Below are positions 44,193 to 53,372 of a stretch of 64,000 nucleotides of DNA, piece by piece. The stretch is from contig NZ_ACDZ02000006.1 of NCBI RefSeq assembly GCF_000173915.1, positions 62,001 to 126,000 on the forward strand. The letters are read 5' to 3'. This stretch comes from Gemella haemolysans ATCC 10379 (GTDB taxonomy: Bacteria > Bacillota > Bacilli > Staphylococcales > Gemellaceae). Under the pieces are notes generated by a model, which was not told the origin of the DNA, did no database searches, and saw nothing but the letters and a program-made list of their open reading frames with translations. A program made the position numbers and the translations under genes. Each line of letters starts with the position of its first letter. The stretch's first letter is position 1.

Positions 44193-44475
44193 ACAAAATT
44201 AAAATTACACTTTGAAAAGAAGAGTAATAGTTGATATTTGCTTAGAGAGTCTCGTTGGGTGAAAAGAGATCAAATTTGATACTATGAAGATGGTCTTTTC
44301 GTGTTAGTAGTTGAATAGTTAAACTGCTACGGGTAGCCCGTTATAGCTAAGAGTATTGAGATTTAATTTTTTAGTACTTTTTGAGATAGTATTTGTGAAA
44401 ATACTATAAATCAAGGTGGTAACACGTCTATAGATACGTCCTTGTGGAAGTTAATTGCTTCTACAAGGATTTTTT
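44193..44475 (+). ncRNA. T-box riboswitch with GAU (Asp) specifier
   Basis: Stem I base GAAAAGA (44214-44220) pairs with TCTTTTC (44294-44300). Above it is the AGAGTA / GAA-GAT-GG specifier loop, closed by ATAGT/ACTAT, placing specifier GAT at 44289-44291 (aspartate). The AG-bulge-type GGGTGAAAAGAG, a stem III-like region near 44325-44345, and the T-box AAGGTGGTAACACG (44413-44426) follow. The terminator is TCCTTGTGGAAG / CTTCTACAAGGA plus TTTTTTCTTT. Uncharged tRNA should prevent termination. No aspartate-related gene follows. Confidence 0.9.
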
Positions 44476-44832
44476 CTTTGTGTAATGTTATTTTTTCTTT
44501 TTAAGAAATGATAAAGAAGTTTATTTTTATATAAAAATAAACATTAGAGGAAATTTTGTAAATTTGAATATAGAATATTTAAAATATTGAGATTAAGTAA
44601 TATTTGGAATGATAATTCTTTATACTTTATTAAGAGAAATATTAAAAGTTAGAGTTCTTCCTAAATATTATACAAATTTTTAAAAAAATATTTTAATAGT
44701 CTATGTCAGAAAAAATTATGAAATAATAATATTTTTCAAGAGTTATAGTACTGATAATAAATATTATTGGATGGAAAAATTTTCTTAAATATGGTAAAAT
44801 AAAGTATTGAGAAATCAACGATTAAATTTCTA
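44476..44832. other. Non-coding gap between T-box and korA
   Basis: About 350 bases with no ORF of note. A possible promoter for korA lies near its end (TGGAAA, 17 bases, TAAAAT, about 44773-44801). A gene once controlled by the T-box may have been lost here, but no remnant was recognised. Confidence 0.45.
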
Positions 44833-44856
44833 ATGAAAGAGATTAAAGGAGATTAT

Positions 44857-46599
44857 ATGATTAATAAATTAGGATGGAAAATTGGTGGAGAACAAGGTGA
44901 AGGGCTAGAAAGTACAGCCGAAATCTTCTCTACGGTAATAAATACACTAGGTTATCACATGTATTCTACAAGAGATTTTGCAAGTAGAATTAAAGGTGGA
45001 CACAGTAATAGTAAAATTTGTATTTCAGAAGAAAGAATTAATGTTATTGACTATAAGACAGATATTCTTATAGCCTTTGACCAAGCTACATTAGATAGTT
45101 ATATTCCAGAATTGGATGAAAACAGTATTATTATTGCGGATGCTAAGATTAAACCAGAAATTTCAGAAGAAATTAAAGGATTAGTTGCGGTATTCCCAAT
45201 TACTGATTTAGCAAAAGAAATTGCAAATCCAATCATTAAAAACATTATTACACTTGGGATTTGTTCAGCATTATTAGATATTGATTCAAAAATATTCTAT
45301 GATATGATTGAAGCAAAATTCTCTAGTAAAGGTGAAGAAATCGTAAATACTAATATTCAAGCCTTCGATAAAGGTCGTGAGATCATGAATGATTTTATGG
45401 CTGAAAATAATATTAATGATAAGTATTATCTAAAAAAATTAAATCCAACTCACAAGAATATGTGGTTAGTTGGTAACCATGCAGCGGGTCTTGGTGCACT
45501 AGCAGCAGGATGTAGAATGTATGCAGGATATCCAATTACACCAGCTACAGAAATTATGGAATATTTATTTGATAAACTTCCACTAGTAAATGGTGCATAT
45601 ATCCAAACAGAAGATGAGATTGCAGCGTTAGGTGTTGCTATTGGGGCAAACTTTGCAGGAGTTCGTGCTATGACAGCTACTTCTGGACCTGGTATCTCAT
45701 TAATGACAGAGTTCTTAGGTATGGCAGCGATGGCAGAACAGCCAGTTGTTATAGTCGATGTTCAAAGGGGAGGACCTTCTTCAGGACTTCCGACAAAAAC
45801 TGAACAATCAGATATTTTCCACGCAGTTTATGGTGGAACAGGAGATGCGTCTCGTATTGTATTAGCTCCAATATCTGTAGAAGATTGTTTCTACACTATG
45901 ATTGATGCATTCAATATGGCAGAAAAATTCCAAACACCTGTTATTGTCTTAATGGATTTACAATTAGGTATGAACAAAGCTACAGTACCTAACTTTGATT
46001 TTAGTAAGGTTCAAATCGATCGTGGTAATCTATTAAAACAAGAAGAAATCACAGAAGAAGATATTATTTACTTCAAACGTTATGCGACTGATGTATTAGT
46101 TTCAAATAGAACTATCCCAGGTCAAAAAGGTGGAATCCACAACGCGAACAGTTATGAACACTCTGTTGTGGGATTACCTTCTGAGGTTAAACGTAATACA
46201 ATACGTCAAAAAGAAAAACGTTCTAATAAGATTGAATCTGCATTAGTAGAAAAACCATTCGAACTAAATGAATATAACGATGAAAAAGATATTCTATTAG
46301 TAGGTGTAAATTCAACATATGGAGTTCTAAATAAGGCTGCTAAGCAATTACAAGAACAAGGTATGAAGATTGATACTATGCATATTCGTCAAATTTACCC
46401 AGTTGCTCAGCCTATTCGTGATACATTTGATAAATATAGAAAGATTTATATTGTCGAGCACAACCACAATAAACAGTTACGTACTGTAATAGCAAGTAAA
46501 TATCATAATTCAGAAAAAATTGGTAGTTTACTGAAATATGATGGAGATATCTATTATACTCACGAACTTGTTGAACAATTACTAGAGGAGGAGAAATAA
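44857..46599 (+). CDS. korA: 2-oxoacid:ferredoxin oxidoreductase, fused gamma-alpha subunit
   Basis: Part of a CoA-dependent 2-oxoacid decarboxylase (pyruvate or 2-oxoglutarate) that passes electrons to ferredoxin. The N-terminal gamma domain begins GWKIGGEQGEGLESTAEIFS and RDFASRIKGGHSNSKI; the alpha domain carries MYAGYPITPATEIMEYL, TATSGPGISLMTEFLGMA and QRGGPSSGLPTKTEQSD. Length is 580 aa from ATG 44857, 6 bases after AAAGGAGA; an upstream in-frame ATG overlaps the RBS. KorAB of Staphylococcus has the same two-gene form. Substrate (2-oxoglutarate against pyruvate) is not settled by sequence alone. Confidence 0.9.
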   Translation: MINKLGWKIGGEQGEGLESTAEIFSTVINTLGYHMYSTRDFASRIKGGHSNSKICISEERINVIDYKTDILIAFDQATLDSYIPELDENSIIIADAKIKPEISEEIKGLVAVFPITDLAKEIANPIIKNIITLGICSALLDIDSKIFYDMIEAKFSSKGEEIVNTNIQAFDKGREIMNDFMAENNINDKYYLKKLNPTHKNMWLVGNHAAGLGALAAGCRMYAGYPITPATEIMEYLFDKLPLVNGAYIQTEDEIAALGVAIGANFAGVRAMTATSGPGISLMTEFLGMAAMAEQPVVIVDVQRGGPSSGLPTKTEQSDIFHAVYGGTGDASRIVLAPISVEDCFYTMIDAFNMAEKFQTPVIVLMDLQLGMNKATVPNFDFSKVQIDRGNLLKQEEITEEDIIYFKRYATDVLVSNRTIPGQKGGIHNANSYEHSVVGLPSEVKRNTIRQKEKRSNKIESALVEKPFELNEYNDEKDILLVGVNSTYGVLNKAAKQLQEQGMKIDTMHIRQIYPVAQPIRDTFDKYRKIYIVEHNHNKQLRTVIASKYHNSEKIGSLLKYDGDIYYTHELVEQLLEEEK

Positions 46600-46600
46600 T

Positions 46601-47473
46601 TTGAAAGTAACATTAAAAGATTATAAAAATGATGTTAAGCCCGATTGGTGTGCCGGTTGTGGAGACTTCTCGGTACTTGCGGGTATAAATAGAGCTGTTG
46701 TAAATCTGGGGATTAAACCTGAGAATGTCGTAATCTCTGCAGGGATTGGATGTTCTGGAAAAATTAGTGGATATACAAGAGCATATGGAGTTCAAGGATT
46801 ACATGGACGTTCACTACCAGTTGCTCAAGGAATAAAATTAGCTAACCAAGACCTAACAGTTTTTGCTATGGGTGGTGATGGTGATGGATATGCTATCGGA
46901 ATTGGACATGCTGTTCACGCTATGAAACGTAACGTAAACATGACATACGTAGTAATGGATAACCAACTATATGCCTTAACAAAAGGTCAAATGTCGCCTA
47001 AGTCTGATGAAGGTTTGATAACAACTACAACTTTAGAGGGTGTAATGGAAAAACCATTGTCAGCTATGAAAATTGCCTTATCTTGTGAAGTTACATTCTT
47101 AGCGCAAGCATTCACTGGTGATATGAAAGAAATGATGCAAATCTTCGAGGAAGCTGTTAATCATGATGGATTCTCACTAGTTAACGTGTTCAGCCCATGT
47201 AAAACATATAACTACAAAAATACGCCAGCTTGGTATAAAGAACACTTAACAAAACTTTCTGATATCGAAGGTTATGATAATACTAATAAATTAGAAGCGT
47301 ATAGAGTCTTGGAAGAACATAACGACCTTGTAACAGGGGTAATTTACAAAAATGAGAAAAAACCTCATTACGAAGACACTTTACGTAATTATAAACGAGA
47401 TGAACCTATTGCTCATCAAAACCTAGAATTTAGTGAGGAATTATTTAACTCGTTATGTGATGAATTTAGATAA
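46601..47473 (+). CDS. korB: 2-oxoacid:ferredoxin oxidoreductase, beta subunit
   Basis: The thiamine-diphosphate subunit partnering KorA. The 290-residue protein has WCAGCGDFSVLAGINRAV (Cys motif), SAGIGCSGKISGY, LHGRSLPVAQGIKLAN and the ThDP/Mg motif GGDGDGYAIGIGHAVHAM...DNQLYALTKGQ. It starts with TTG at 46601, one base after the korA stop, with GAGGAGGAG upstream. Tight linkage implies stoichiometric production. Confidence 0.92.
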   Translation: MKVTLKDYKNDVKPDWCAGCGDFSVLAGINRAVVNLGIKPENVVISAGIGCSGKISGYTRAYGVQGLHGRSLPVAQGIKLANQDLTVFAMGGDGDGYAIGIGHAVHAMKRNVNMTYVVMDNQLYALTKGQMSPKSDEGLITTTTLEGVMEKPLSAMKIALSCEVTFLAQAFTGDMKEMMQIFEEAVNHDGFSLVNVFSPCKTYNYKNTPAWYKEHLTKLSDIEGYDNTNKLEAYRVLEEHNDLVTGVIYKNEKKPHYEDTLRNYKRDEPIAHQNLEFSEELFNSLCDEFR

Positions 47474-47483
47474 GAGGTAAAAT

Positions 47484-47753
47484 ATGAGATTAAAAAGAAT
47501 ATTATTGCCATTAGTTGCTGCATATGCAGGATATCGTGTTTATCAAAAAACAGAAGAGCAAGAATTAAATAATGATCACATAGATAGGTGTAGAAACAAA
47601 TTAATCGCATTAGGTTATGATGTTATAGATAGCTATACGCTAAACTTAAAAGAAAACTCATATTTAATGTTCTATTTTGTAAATGATAATATCGAGTATG
47701 AAGTCCGCTATGATAAAGAAAGTGAAACAATAGAGTACATAAAAGAGGTATAA
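47484..47753 (+). CDS. Small hypothetical protein with N-terminal hydrophobic segment
   Basis: An 89-residue protein, not recognised. It starts RLKRILLPLVAAYAGYRVYQ, a short membrane anchor or signal, followed by a soluble part (NKLIALGYDVIDSYTLNLKE, YEVRYDKESETIEYIKEV) that looks like an alpha-beta domain. It has an AGAGGTAAA site 5 bases upstream and sits 10 bases after korB and 4 bases before the peptidase gene, so it is surely translated in this operon. Confidence 0.75.
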   Translation: MRLKRILLPLVAAYAGYRVYQKTEEQELNNDHIDRCRNKLIALGYDVIDSYTLNLKENSYLMFYFVNDNIEYEVRYDKESETIEYIKEV

Positions 47754-47757
47754 GAAA

Positions 47758-48819
47758 ATGAGTAAATCAATAGAAAGATTCAGAGAATTAACAATGTTAG
47801 ACGGGACATCAGGGTTTGAAAATGAAGTTTCAAAATATTTAGAAGAAAATTTATCTAAATATGCTGATGAGATTAAGTTCGATAATCTTGGCGGAATCTA
47901 TGCTATTAAAAAGTCTAAAAAAGAAAATGCTAAAACAGTTATGATTTCAGCTCACATGGATGAAGTTGGATTTATCGTAACTAAAGTATTACCAAATGGT
48001 ATGCTTAAATTCGAAACACTTGGTGGTTTTAGGGAAGATGTTCTTTTAGCTCAAACTTACACAGTAACTTCATATGAAGGAAAAAAATTCACTGGAGTAA
48101 TAGGGTCAATTCCTAAACACTTCACTGCAGGAGTAGCGCAAAATGTAAAAATTAGCGATATGACTATAGATGTAGGTGCAGCTTCAAGAGAAGAAGCTTT
48201 AGAAATGGGAATTCGTGAAGGTGCATTTGTTACACCAAAAACAACATTCGAACAACTTACTGAAAACAGATTTATGAGTAAAGCTGTTGATAACCGTTAC
48301 GGATGTGTAATTATTACAGAAATCTTAGAAGAATTTGCTGATAAAGAATTAGACTTCAATCTAGTAGTTTGTGCTACTGTTCAAGAAGAAGTAGGTCTTC
48401 GTGGAGCAACTGTGGCAGCAAATATGATTAAACCTGATGTATGTTTCGTTGTAGACTGTAGTCCAGCAAACGACATGGACGGAAAAGAAACAAGTAATGG
48501 TCGCCTTGGAGAAGGATTCTTAGTAAGATTAGTTGATAGAACTATGGTACTTCGCGCTAACATGAGAGAAAAAATCGTAGCACTTGCTGAAGAAAATGGA
48601 ATTAAATACCAATACTTCACTTCACCAGGAGGAACAGATGCTGGTAATATTCACCAAGCATTAAATGGTATTCCAACAACTGTAATCGGTATTTGTGCAC
48701 GTTATATTCACACTCACAATGCAGTATTCGATATCCGTGATTACTACGCAGCTAAATCAATTTTAGGAAAATTATTAGAAACTATTGATGATAAATTCAT
48801 TGAAGATGTAAGAAAATAA
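47758..48819 (+). CDS. M42 family glutamyl aminopeptidase
   Basis: Cytosolic di-zinc aminopeptidase, 353 aa. Metal ligands lie in ISAHMDEVGFI (residues about 61-71), KAVDNRYGC, ATVQEEVGLRGA (catalytic Glu pair) and VDCSPAND, with the final ligand in RYIHTHNAVFDI. The N-terminal LTMLDGTSGFENEVS is typical of PepA/FrvX/YsdC. Four bases after the small hypothetical gene. Peptide degradation is the likely role. Confidence 0.92.
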   Translation: MSKSIERFRELTMLDGTSGFENEVSKYLEENLSKYADEIKFDNLGGIYAIKKSKKENAKTVMISAHMDEVGFIVTKVLPNGMLKFETLGGFREDVLLAQTYTVTSYEGKKFTGVIGSIPKHFTAGVAQNVKISDMTIDVGAASREEALEMGIREGAFVTPKTTFEQLTENRFMSKAVDNRYGCVIITEILEEFADKELDFNLVVCATVQEEVGLRGATVAANMIKPDVCFVVDCSPANDMDGKETSNGRLGEGFLVRLVDRTMVLRANMREKIVALAEENGIKYQYFTSPGGTDAGNIHQALNGIPTTVIGICARYIHTHNAVFDIRDYYAAKSILGKLLETIDDKFIEDVRK

Positions 48820-48858
48820 AAAAATGAGGATAGAAAAAAATTTCTATCCTCATTTTTT
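48819..48858. terminator. Bidirectional terminator between peptidase and SEDS genes
   Basis: AAAAAATGAGGATAGAAA / TTTCTATCCTCATTTTTT stem between convergent genes, with A-run and T-run on either side. Confidence 0.9.
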
Positions 48859-50141
48859 TATCTTTTTCTTTTACTTCTTCGATATTGTTGAGGTTCTTCC
48901 TCATAATAGTTATTGTTGTTATTCTCGTATACAGGATCAAAAGGATGAGAATCATCAATATATTGATTTTCATCATATTTTTCTTCGTATCTTTCATAAT
49001 ATTCATCTTCCATATATTCTTCGTGTATAGTAGCATTAATTTTAACAATTATTCCGAAGAGAATACTATTGGCTATTAATGAACTTCCACCATAACTTAT
49101 AAATGGCATGCTTATACCAATTACAGGAATAATACTAAGTGTTGAAAAAATATTGATGAAGAATGAGAAGCAAAAACTACAAATAGCTAATAAAATAAAG
49201 TAGTAGCTGTAGTTACCTTGCTCGCATTTTTTCATTATATTAAATAATCTTAGTATAAATATAAAAAATATAGTTAAGAAGATTGCAGCACCGATAAATC
49301 CAAAGTTTTTAGCAACTATAGAAAAGATAAAATCATTAAATTGTTCATCAATATAGTTTTTATTTTTAGCGAATGTACCTGTAAGTCCACCTAATTTAAT
49401 CTCACTAAGAACTTGAGTGATTTGGTAAGAGTAATCAAGCTTATAGGCTTCAGGATTTAACCATGAAAGGATACGATTAAGCTGATAAGATTTTAATCCA
49501 ACTAGACTAAGAAGTCTTGGGAAATATAAGGCAGCAAGAATAATAATTGCTAGTCCAGCTATAACTACAGAGTAAATTCTGAATAATGTCTTCCCTTTAT
49601 TGCAGACTAAAAAAACTAAGCCTAAGAATAAAAAGATGAAAAATAAGCCATTACCTAAGTCATTTTCTTTAGCGACCAATACGAAGGGTATTGAAATTAT
49701 TAATGATATTTTTAAAAGTTTTACAGTATCTGTATTATCTTTGAAACTCTTTTCTTTTATCAACATACTAATCATAGCTACTGTGGCTATTTTACCAAAT
49801 TCTGAAGGTTGTAAAGTGAATAGTCTGAGATTGTACCAACTACGTGCACCATTTACGATAGGAGCAAAATTATTAGGTACTAAGAATATTCCAACCAAAA
49901 GAACTAGTGCGAATAAATAGAATGCTATAGAGAATTTTTCTATATAATCTATTGGTATTTTCTGAAGTAAATATATTATTCCAAGACCAATTAAATAGAA
50001 AACAAATTGCTTAAGGAATAATGTAGGTGTTTTATTGTTATTATATTCAGCTAGTAGTATAAATAATAAACTAGAAAAACTAAATATAAAATAAAAAATC
50101 AATATCGATAAATTTGTTTTATTTTTTATGAAATTTAACAT
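48858..50141 (-). CDS. FtsW/RodA/SpoVE (SEDS) peptidoglycan polymerase
   Basis: Membrane glycosyltransferase that builds the glycan strands of the wall, 427 aa, about ten hydrophobic helices. Family motifs are NGARSWYNL, LQPSEFGKIA, KENDLGNGLFFI, QLNRILSWLNPE, FNDFIFSIVAKNFGF (the catalytic Asp region) and GISMPFISYGGSSL. RodA against FtsW is not decided; the FNDFIFS block looks RodA-like. The last ~50 residues are an unusual acidic, Tyr- and Asn-rich cytoplasmic tail with a basic end. It is alone in its transcription unit. Confidence 0.88.
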   Translation of the reverse strand: MLNFIKNKTNLSILIFYFIFSFSSLLFILLAEYNNNKTPTLFLKQFVFYLIGLGIIYLLQKIPIDYIEKFSIAFYLFALVLLVGIFLVPNNFAPIVNGARSWYNLRLFTLQPSEFGKIATVAMISMLIKEKSFKDNTDTVKLLKISLIISIPFVLVAKENDLGNGLFFIFLFLGLVFLVCNKGKTLFRIYSVVIAGLAIIILAALYFPRLLSLVGLKSYQLNRILSWLNPEAYKLDYSYQITQVLSEIKLGGLTGTFAKNKNYIDEQFNDFIFSIVAKNFGFIGAAIFLTIFFIFILRLFNIMKKCEQGNYSYYFILLAICSFCFSFFINIFSTLSIIPVIGISMPFISYGGSSLIANSILFGIIVKINATIHEEYMEDEYYERYEEKYDENQYIDDSHPFDPVYENNNNNYYEEEPQQYRRSKRKR

Positions 50142-50604
50142 AAGTCAACTCCTTTGTTGTAATTATACAATATTGAAAGGATATAAGCAACTTATGAGAA
50201 ATCTACTATGAGAAATCTATTAAAGAAAGTTGAAATTCTATTGTTATATATATTGTACATATAGTAACAAAACTCCAAATTTAATGTATAAATTATATAT
50301 GTAAATTGTTGTAGTTAATATGAGAGAAAATAAGATTTATGAAATTTTGATGCTTAAAGAAGTTTTATAGAGGTATTGTTTATATGATAAAAAGTAAGGT
50401 TTCTAAAATTAGAGGAAAATTCAAATATAAGACTATTGCATAAAAAATGTATATATTCTGAATTTAATTTATGACTTTCTTCCATAGGCTATAATATTTT
50501 TTATATGTTTTACCACATGTCACACTACTAAAAACTAAGCTTTTATGCTAAAATTATATATGTTATAAATACATGGAAGAAATAAAGAGAAAGGAACTTT
50601 TGAG
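50142..50604. other. Intergenic region between the divergent SEDS and mutS genes
   Basis: About 460 bases, AT-rich, no ORF. A short direct repeat (TATGAGAAATCTA twice, 50193-50219) is present. A likely -10 for mutS (GCTAAAATT, about 50546-50554) is near the right side. No structured RNA recognised. Confidence 0.4.
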
Positions 50605-53367
50605 ATGAAATATACTCCAATGATAGAACAATATCTGAAGATAAAAAAAGATTATCAGGACATGTTTTTATTTTACCGTCTTGGTGATTTTTATGAGATG
50701 TTCTTTGAAGATGCGACTAGAGCATCAAAAATATTAGAAATAACCTTAACTGCTCGTGATGGAGGAGCTGAAAAAATTCCTATGTGTGGAGTTCCATTTC
50801 ATTCATCAGCAACTTACATTGATACTTTAGTAAATAATGGCTATAAAGTAGCTATATGCGAACAAGTTTCAGAACCTGGTCAAGGGAAAATCGTGGAGCG
50901 TAAAGTAGTTCAAGTAATCACACCAGGGACTTATATGAACTACAAAAACTATGATGAAAATAACTACCTAGGTAGTGCATATGTAAAGGATAATAATATC
51001 TACTTCGCATTTTGTGATATTATGACAGGGGATAGCCGATGCACTGTACTAAAAACTATGGCTGACCTCCAAGATGAGGTACTAAAAAATAATATTAAAG
51101 AAGTAATTAGCATAAAAGATCAAGAGTTGGATATCAGTGCTTATATTACTGAAGTTGAATTGAATAATGATATTACTAAGGAAAAAACAAGTAATCTTAC
51201 TGACACCAATCTGCGTATTGCATGTGATGTTCTTTTAGATTATATTGAAAAAACTCAAAATAAAGATATTTCAAGCTTAAAAGATTTTGAAGTATATTTC
51301 AAAGATAAGTTTGTTTATATGACGAACTATTCGTTAAAAAACTTAGAAGTTACTCAAAATATGGCTAATGGAGGTAAGAAGGGTTCTCTTCTTAGTATTG
51401 TAGATAAAACATCAACAGCTGCGGGATCAAGAAAACTTAAAAAATGGTTAGAAAACCCACTACTGGATCTTAAAGAAATTAAAAAACGTCAGGAAATCGT
51501 AGAAGATTTTACTAAACATTATTTTGAAAAAGCGGATGTAAAAACTAGTTTGAAAGAAGTATATGATCTTGAGAGAATTTCTACAAAAGTCTCTTATAAT
51601 ATTGTAAGTCCTAAGGAATTATTAAATCTAAAGAAAACATTGGCTCAAATTCCAGAAATTAAGAAATTGTTATTAGGATTTGAATCAAATAAACTAAAAG
51701 ATATAGCAGAGAATATTGATGAATTAACGGATTTATATGACTATCTTGAAGCGACAATCCATGAAGAAGCTGGTCAAACTGTTAAAGAAGGAAATGTAAT
51801 TAAATTAGGCTTTAATGAAGAATTAGATAGTTATAAGAATGCTAGTAAGAATGGAAATAGAATATTACTAGAAATTGAAGAACGTGAAAAAGAGAGAACT
51901 GGTGTTAAAAATCTAAAAGTTGGATACAATAAGATTTTCGGTTACTTTATCGAAGTATCTAAAGTAGGGCTTAAGACTATAGATCCAACAGAACTAGGTT
52001 ATCATAGGAAACAAACACTTTCTAATTGTGAGAGATTCGTATCTGAAGAACTGAAAAAAGTTGAAGAACATATCGTGAATTCTAAGACAAAAATTGAAGA
52101 GTTAGAATTACAATTATTCCAAGAAGTTAAGACGAAAATTCATAATTATATTGTAAGATTACAGAGAGTTGCTAATACTTTAAGTGATATTGATGTGTTT
52201 GTTTCATTATCTGATGTAGCGGAAGAATATGGTTATGTAAAACCTGAATTCAATGATAATAATATTATTGATATTGTTGATGGCCGTCACCCGATTGTTG
52301 AAAGAAATGTGAGTGCTGATAGTTATATTAGTAATGATTGCAAAGTAGATAAAGATAATAATATCTTGCTTATTACAGGACCTAATATGTCTGGTAAATC
52401 TACTTATATGAGACAACTTGCTCTTATAGTGATTCTTGCACAAATCGGATCTTTCGTTCCGGCGACTTCTGCGAATTTACCAATTTTCGATAAAATATTT
52501 ACGAGAATAGGTGCAAGTGATGATCTTGCAGGTGGTAAATCAACGTTTATGGTTGAGATGATTGAGGCGAAGAACGCCTTAGTAGAGTCTACTGGAAATT
52601 CATTATTAATTTTTGATGAGATAGGTCGTGGAACATCGACTTATGATGGTATCGCCTTAGCTCAATCGATATTAGAATACATTAATAATACTATCAAATG
52701 TAAAACATTATTCTCAACTCACTATCATGAGCTTACAAAGTTAGAAAATATTACCCAGGGAATAAAGAATATTCACGTTTCTGCAAAAGAAGATCATGGA
52801 AAACTAATTTTCTTATATAAAATTAATGAAGGGCCTATCGAGAAGAGTTATGGTATTCATGTAGCTCAACTTGCTCATCTACCAGAAGATGTTATCGTAG
52901 GTGCTAATAAAATATTAAGAGAATTAGAAAGTGGGAATAAAGGTAGTGAGGACCTTGTTGATAATGCTAGATATAACAAAGTATTATTAAATGATGCTTC
53001 ATCACAAGAATCTGAAGAAAAACTAAGAGAAAAAATACGTCAAGAACTTGAACAAGAATACAGCAGTCGAGTAGTTAAAGAAGAGGTTGTAAACGTAGAT
53101 GAGGAGTCTTTAAGACAACAACTTCGTTCTGAATTAGAAAAAGAACTTAAAGAAGAGTTAGAGAAAACTATTAGAAAACAATTAAAAACTGAAGAGAAAT
53201 CAAAGAAAAATTATGCGAAATTACAATTGGATTTTGATGGTGATAATGAGAAATTTGATGAAATCAAAAAACAATTAGAAAGTGTAAACTTTTTAGAAAC
53301 AACACCGATGCAGGCTTTCAATCTTCTTTATGAATTACAGAGAAAAATGAGTGAGGATGTGAAATAA
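50605..53367 (+). CDS. mutS: DNA mismatch repair ATPase MutS
   Basis: Recognises mismatches and slides on DNA. The 920-residue protein has the mismatch-binding domain with YRLGDFYEMFFEDA (Phe-x-Glu region, about 25-38), a central lever/clamp, and the ATPase domain with GPNMSGKSTYMRQ (Walker A), FTRIGASDDLAGGKSTFMVE, LLIFDEIGRGTSTYDG and STHYHEL. A charged coiled-coil stretch (about 805-880, rich in Glu/Lys) precedes the C-terminal helix that should bind MutL. It is first in the operon mutS-mutL-miaA. Confidence 0.96.
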   Translation: MKYTPMIEQYLKIKKDYQDMFLFYRLGDFYEMFFEDATRASKILEITLTARDGGAEKIPMCGVPFHSSATYIDTLVNNGYKVAICEQVSEPGQGKIVERKVVQVITPGTYMNYKNYDENNYLGSAYVKDNNIYFAFCDIMTGDSRCTVLKTMADLQDEVLKNNIKEVISIKDQELDISAYITEVELNNDITKEKTSNLTDTNLRIACDVLLDYIEKTQNKDISSLKDFEVYFKDKFVYMTNYSLKNLEVTQNMANGGKKGSLLSIVDKTSTAAGSRKLKKWLENPLLDLKEIKKRQEIVEDFTKHYFEKADVKTSLKEVYDLERISTKVSYNIVSPKELLNLKKTLAQIPEIKKLLLGFESNKLKDIAENIDELTDLYDYLEATIHEEAGQTVKEGNVIKLGFNEELDSYKNASKNGNRILLEIEEREKERTGVKNLKVGYNKIFGYFIEVSKVGLKTIDPTELGYHRKQTLSNCERFVSEELKKVEEHIVNSKTKIEELELQLFQEVKTKIHNYIVRLQRVANTLSDIDVFVSLSDVAEEYGYVKPEFNDNNIIDIVDGRHPIVERNVSADSYISNDCKVDKDNNILLITGPNMSGKSTYMRQLALIVILAQIGSFVPATSANLPIFDKIFTRIGASDDLAGGKSTFMVEMIEAKNALVESTGNSLLIFDEIGRGTSTYDGIALAQSILEYINNTIKCKTLFSTHYHELTKLENITQGIKNIHVSAKEDHGKLIFLYKINEGPIEKSYGIHVAQLAHLPEDVIVGANKILRELESGNKGSEDLVDNARYNKVLLNDASSQESEEKLREKIRQELEQEYSSRVVKEEVVNVDEESLRQQLRSELEKELKEELEKTIRKQLKTEEKSKKNYAKLQLDFDGDNEKFDEIKKQLESVNFLETTPMQAFNLLYELQRKMSEDVK

Positions 53368-53372
53368 GTTAA

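Noticed and set aside
44476..44832. Small ORFs in the gap after the T-box
   Set aside because: None has a ribosome binding site, useful length or recognisable similarity.
50193..50219. Short direct repeat of TATGAGAAATCTA before mutS
   Set aside because: Only two copies in AT-rich DNA with no associated promoter or operator logic; likely chance or slippage.
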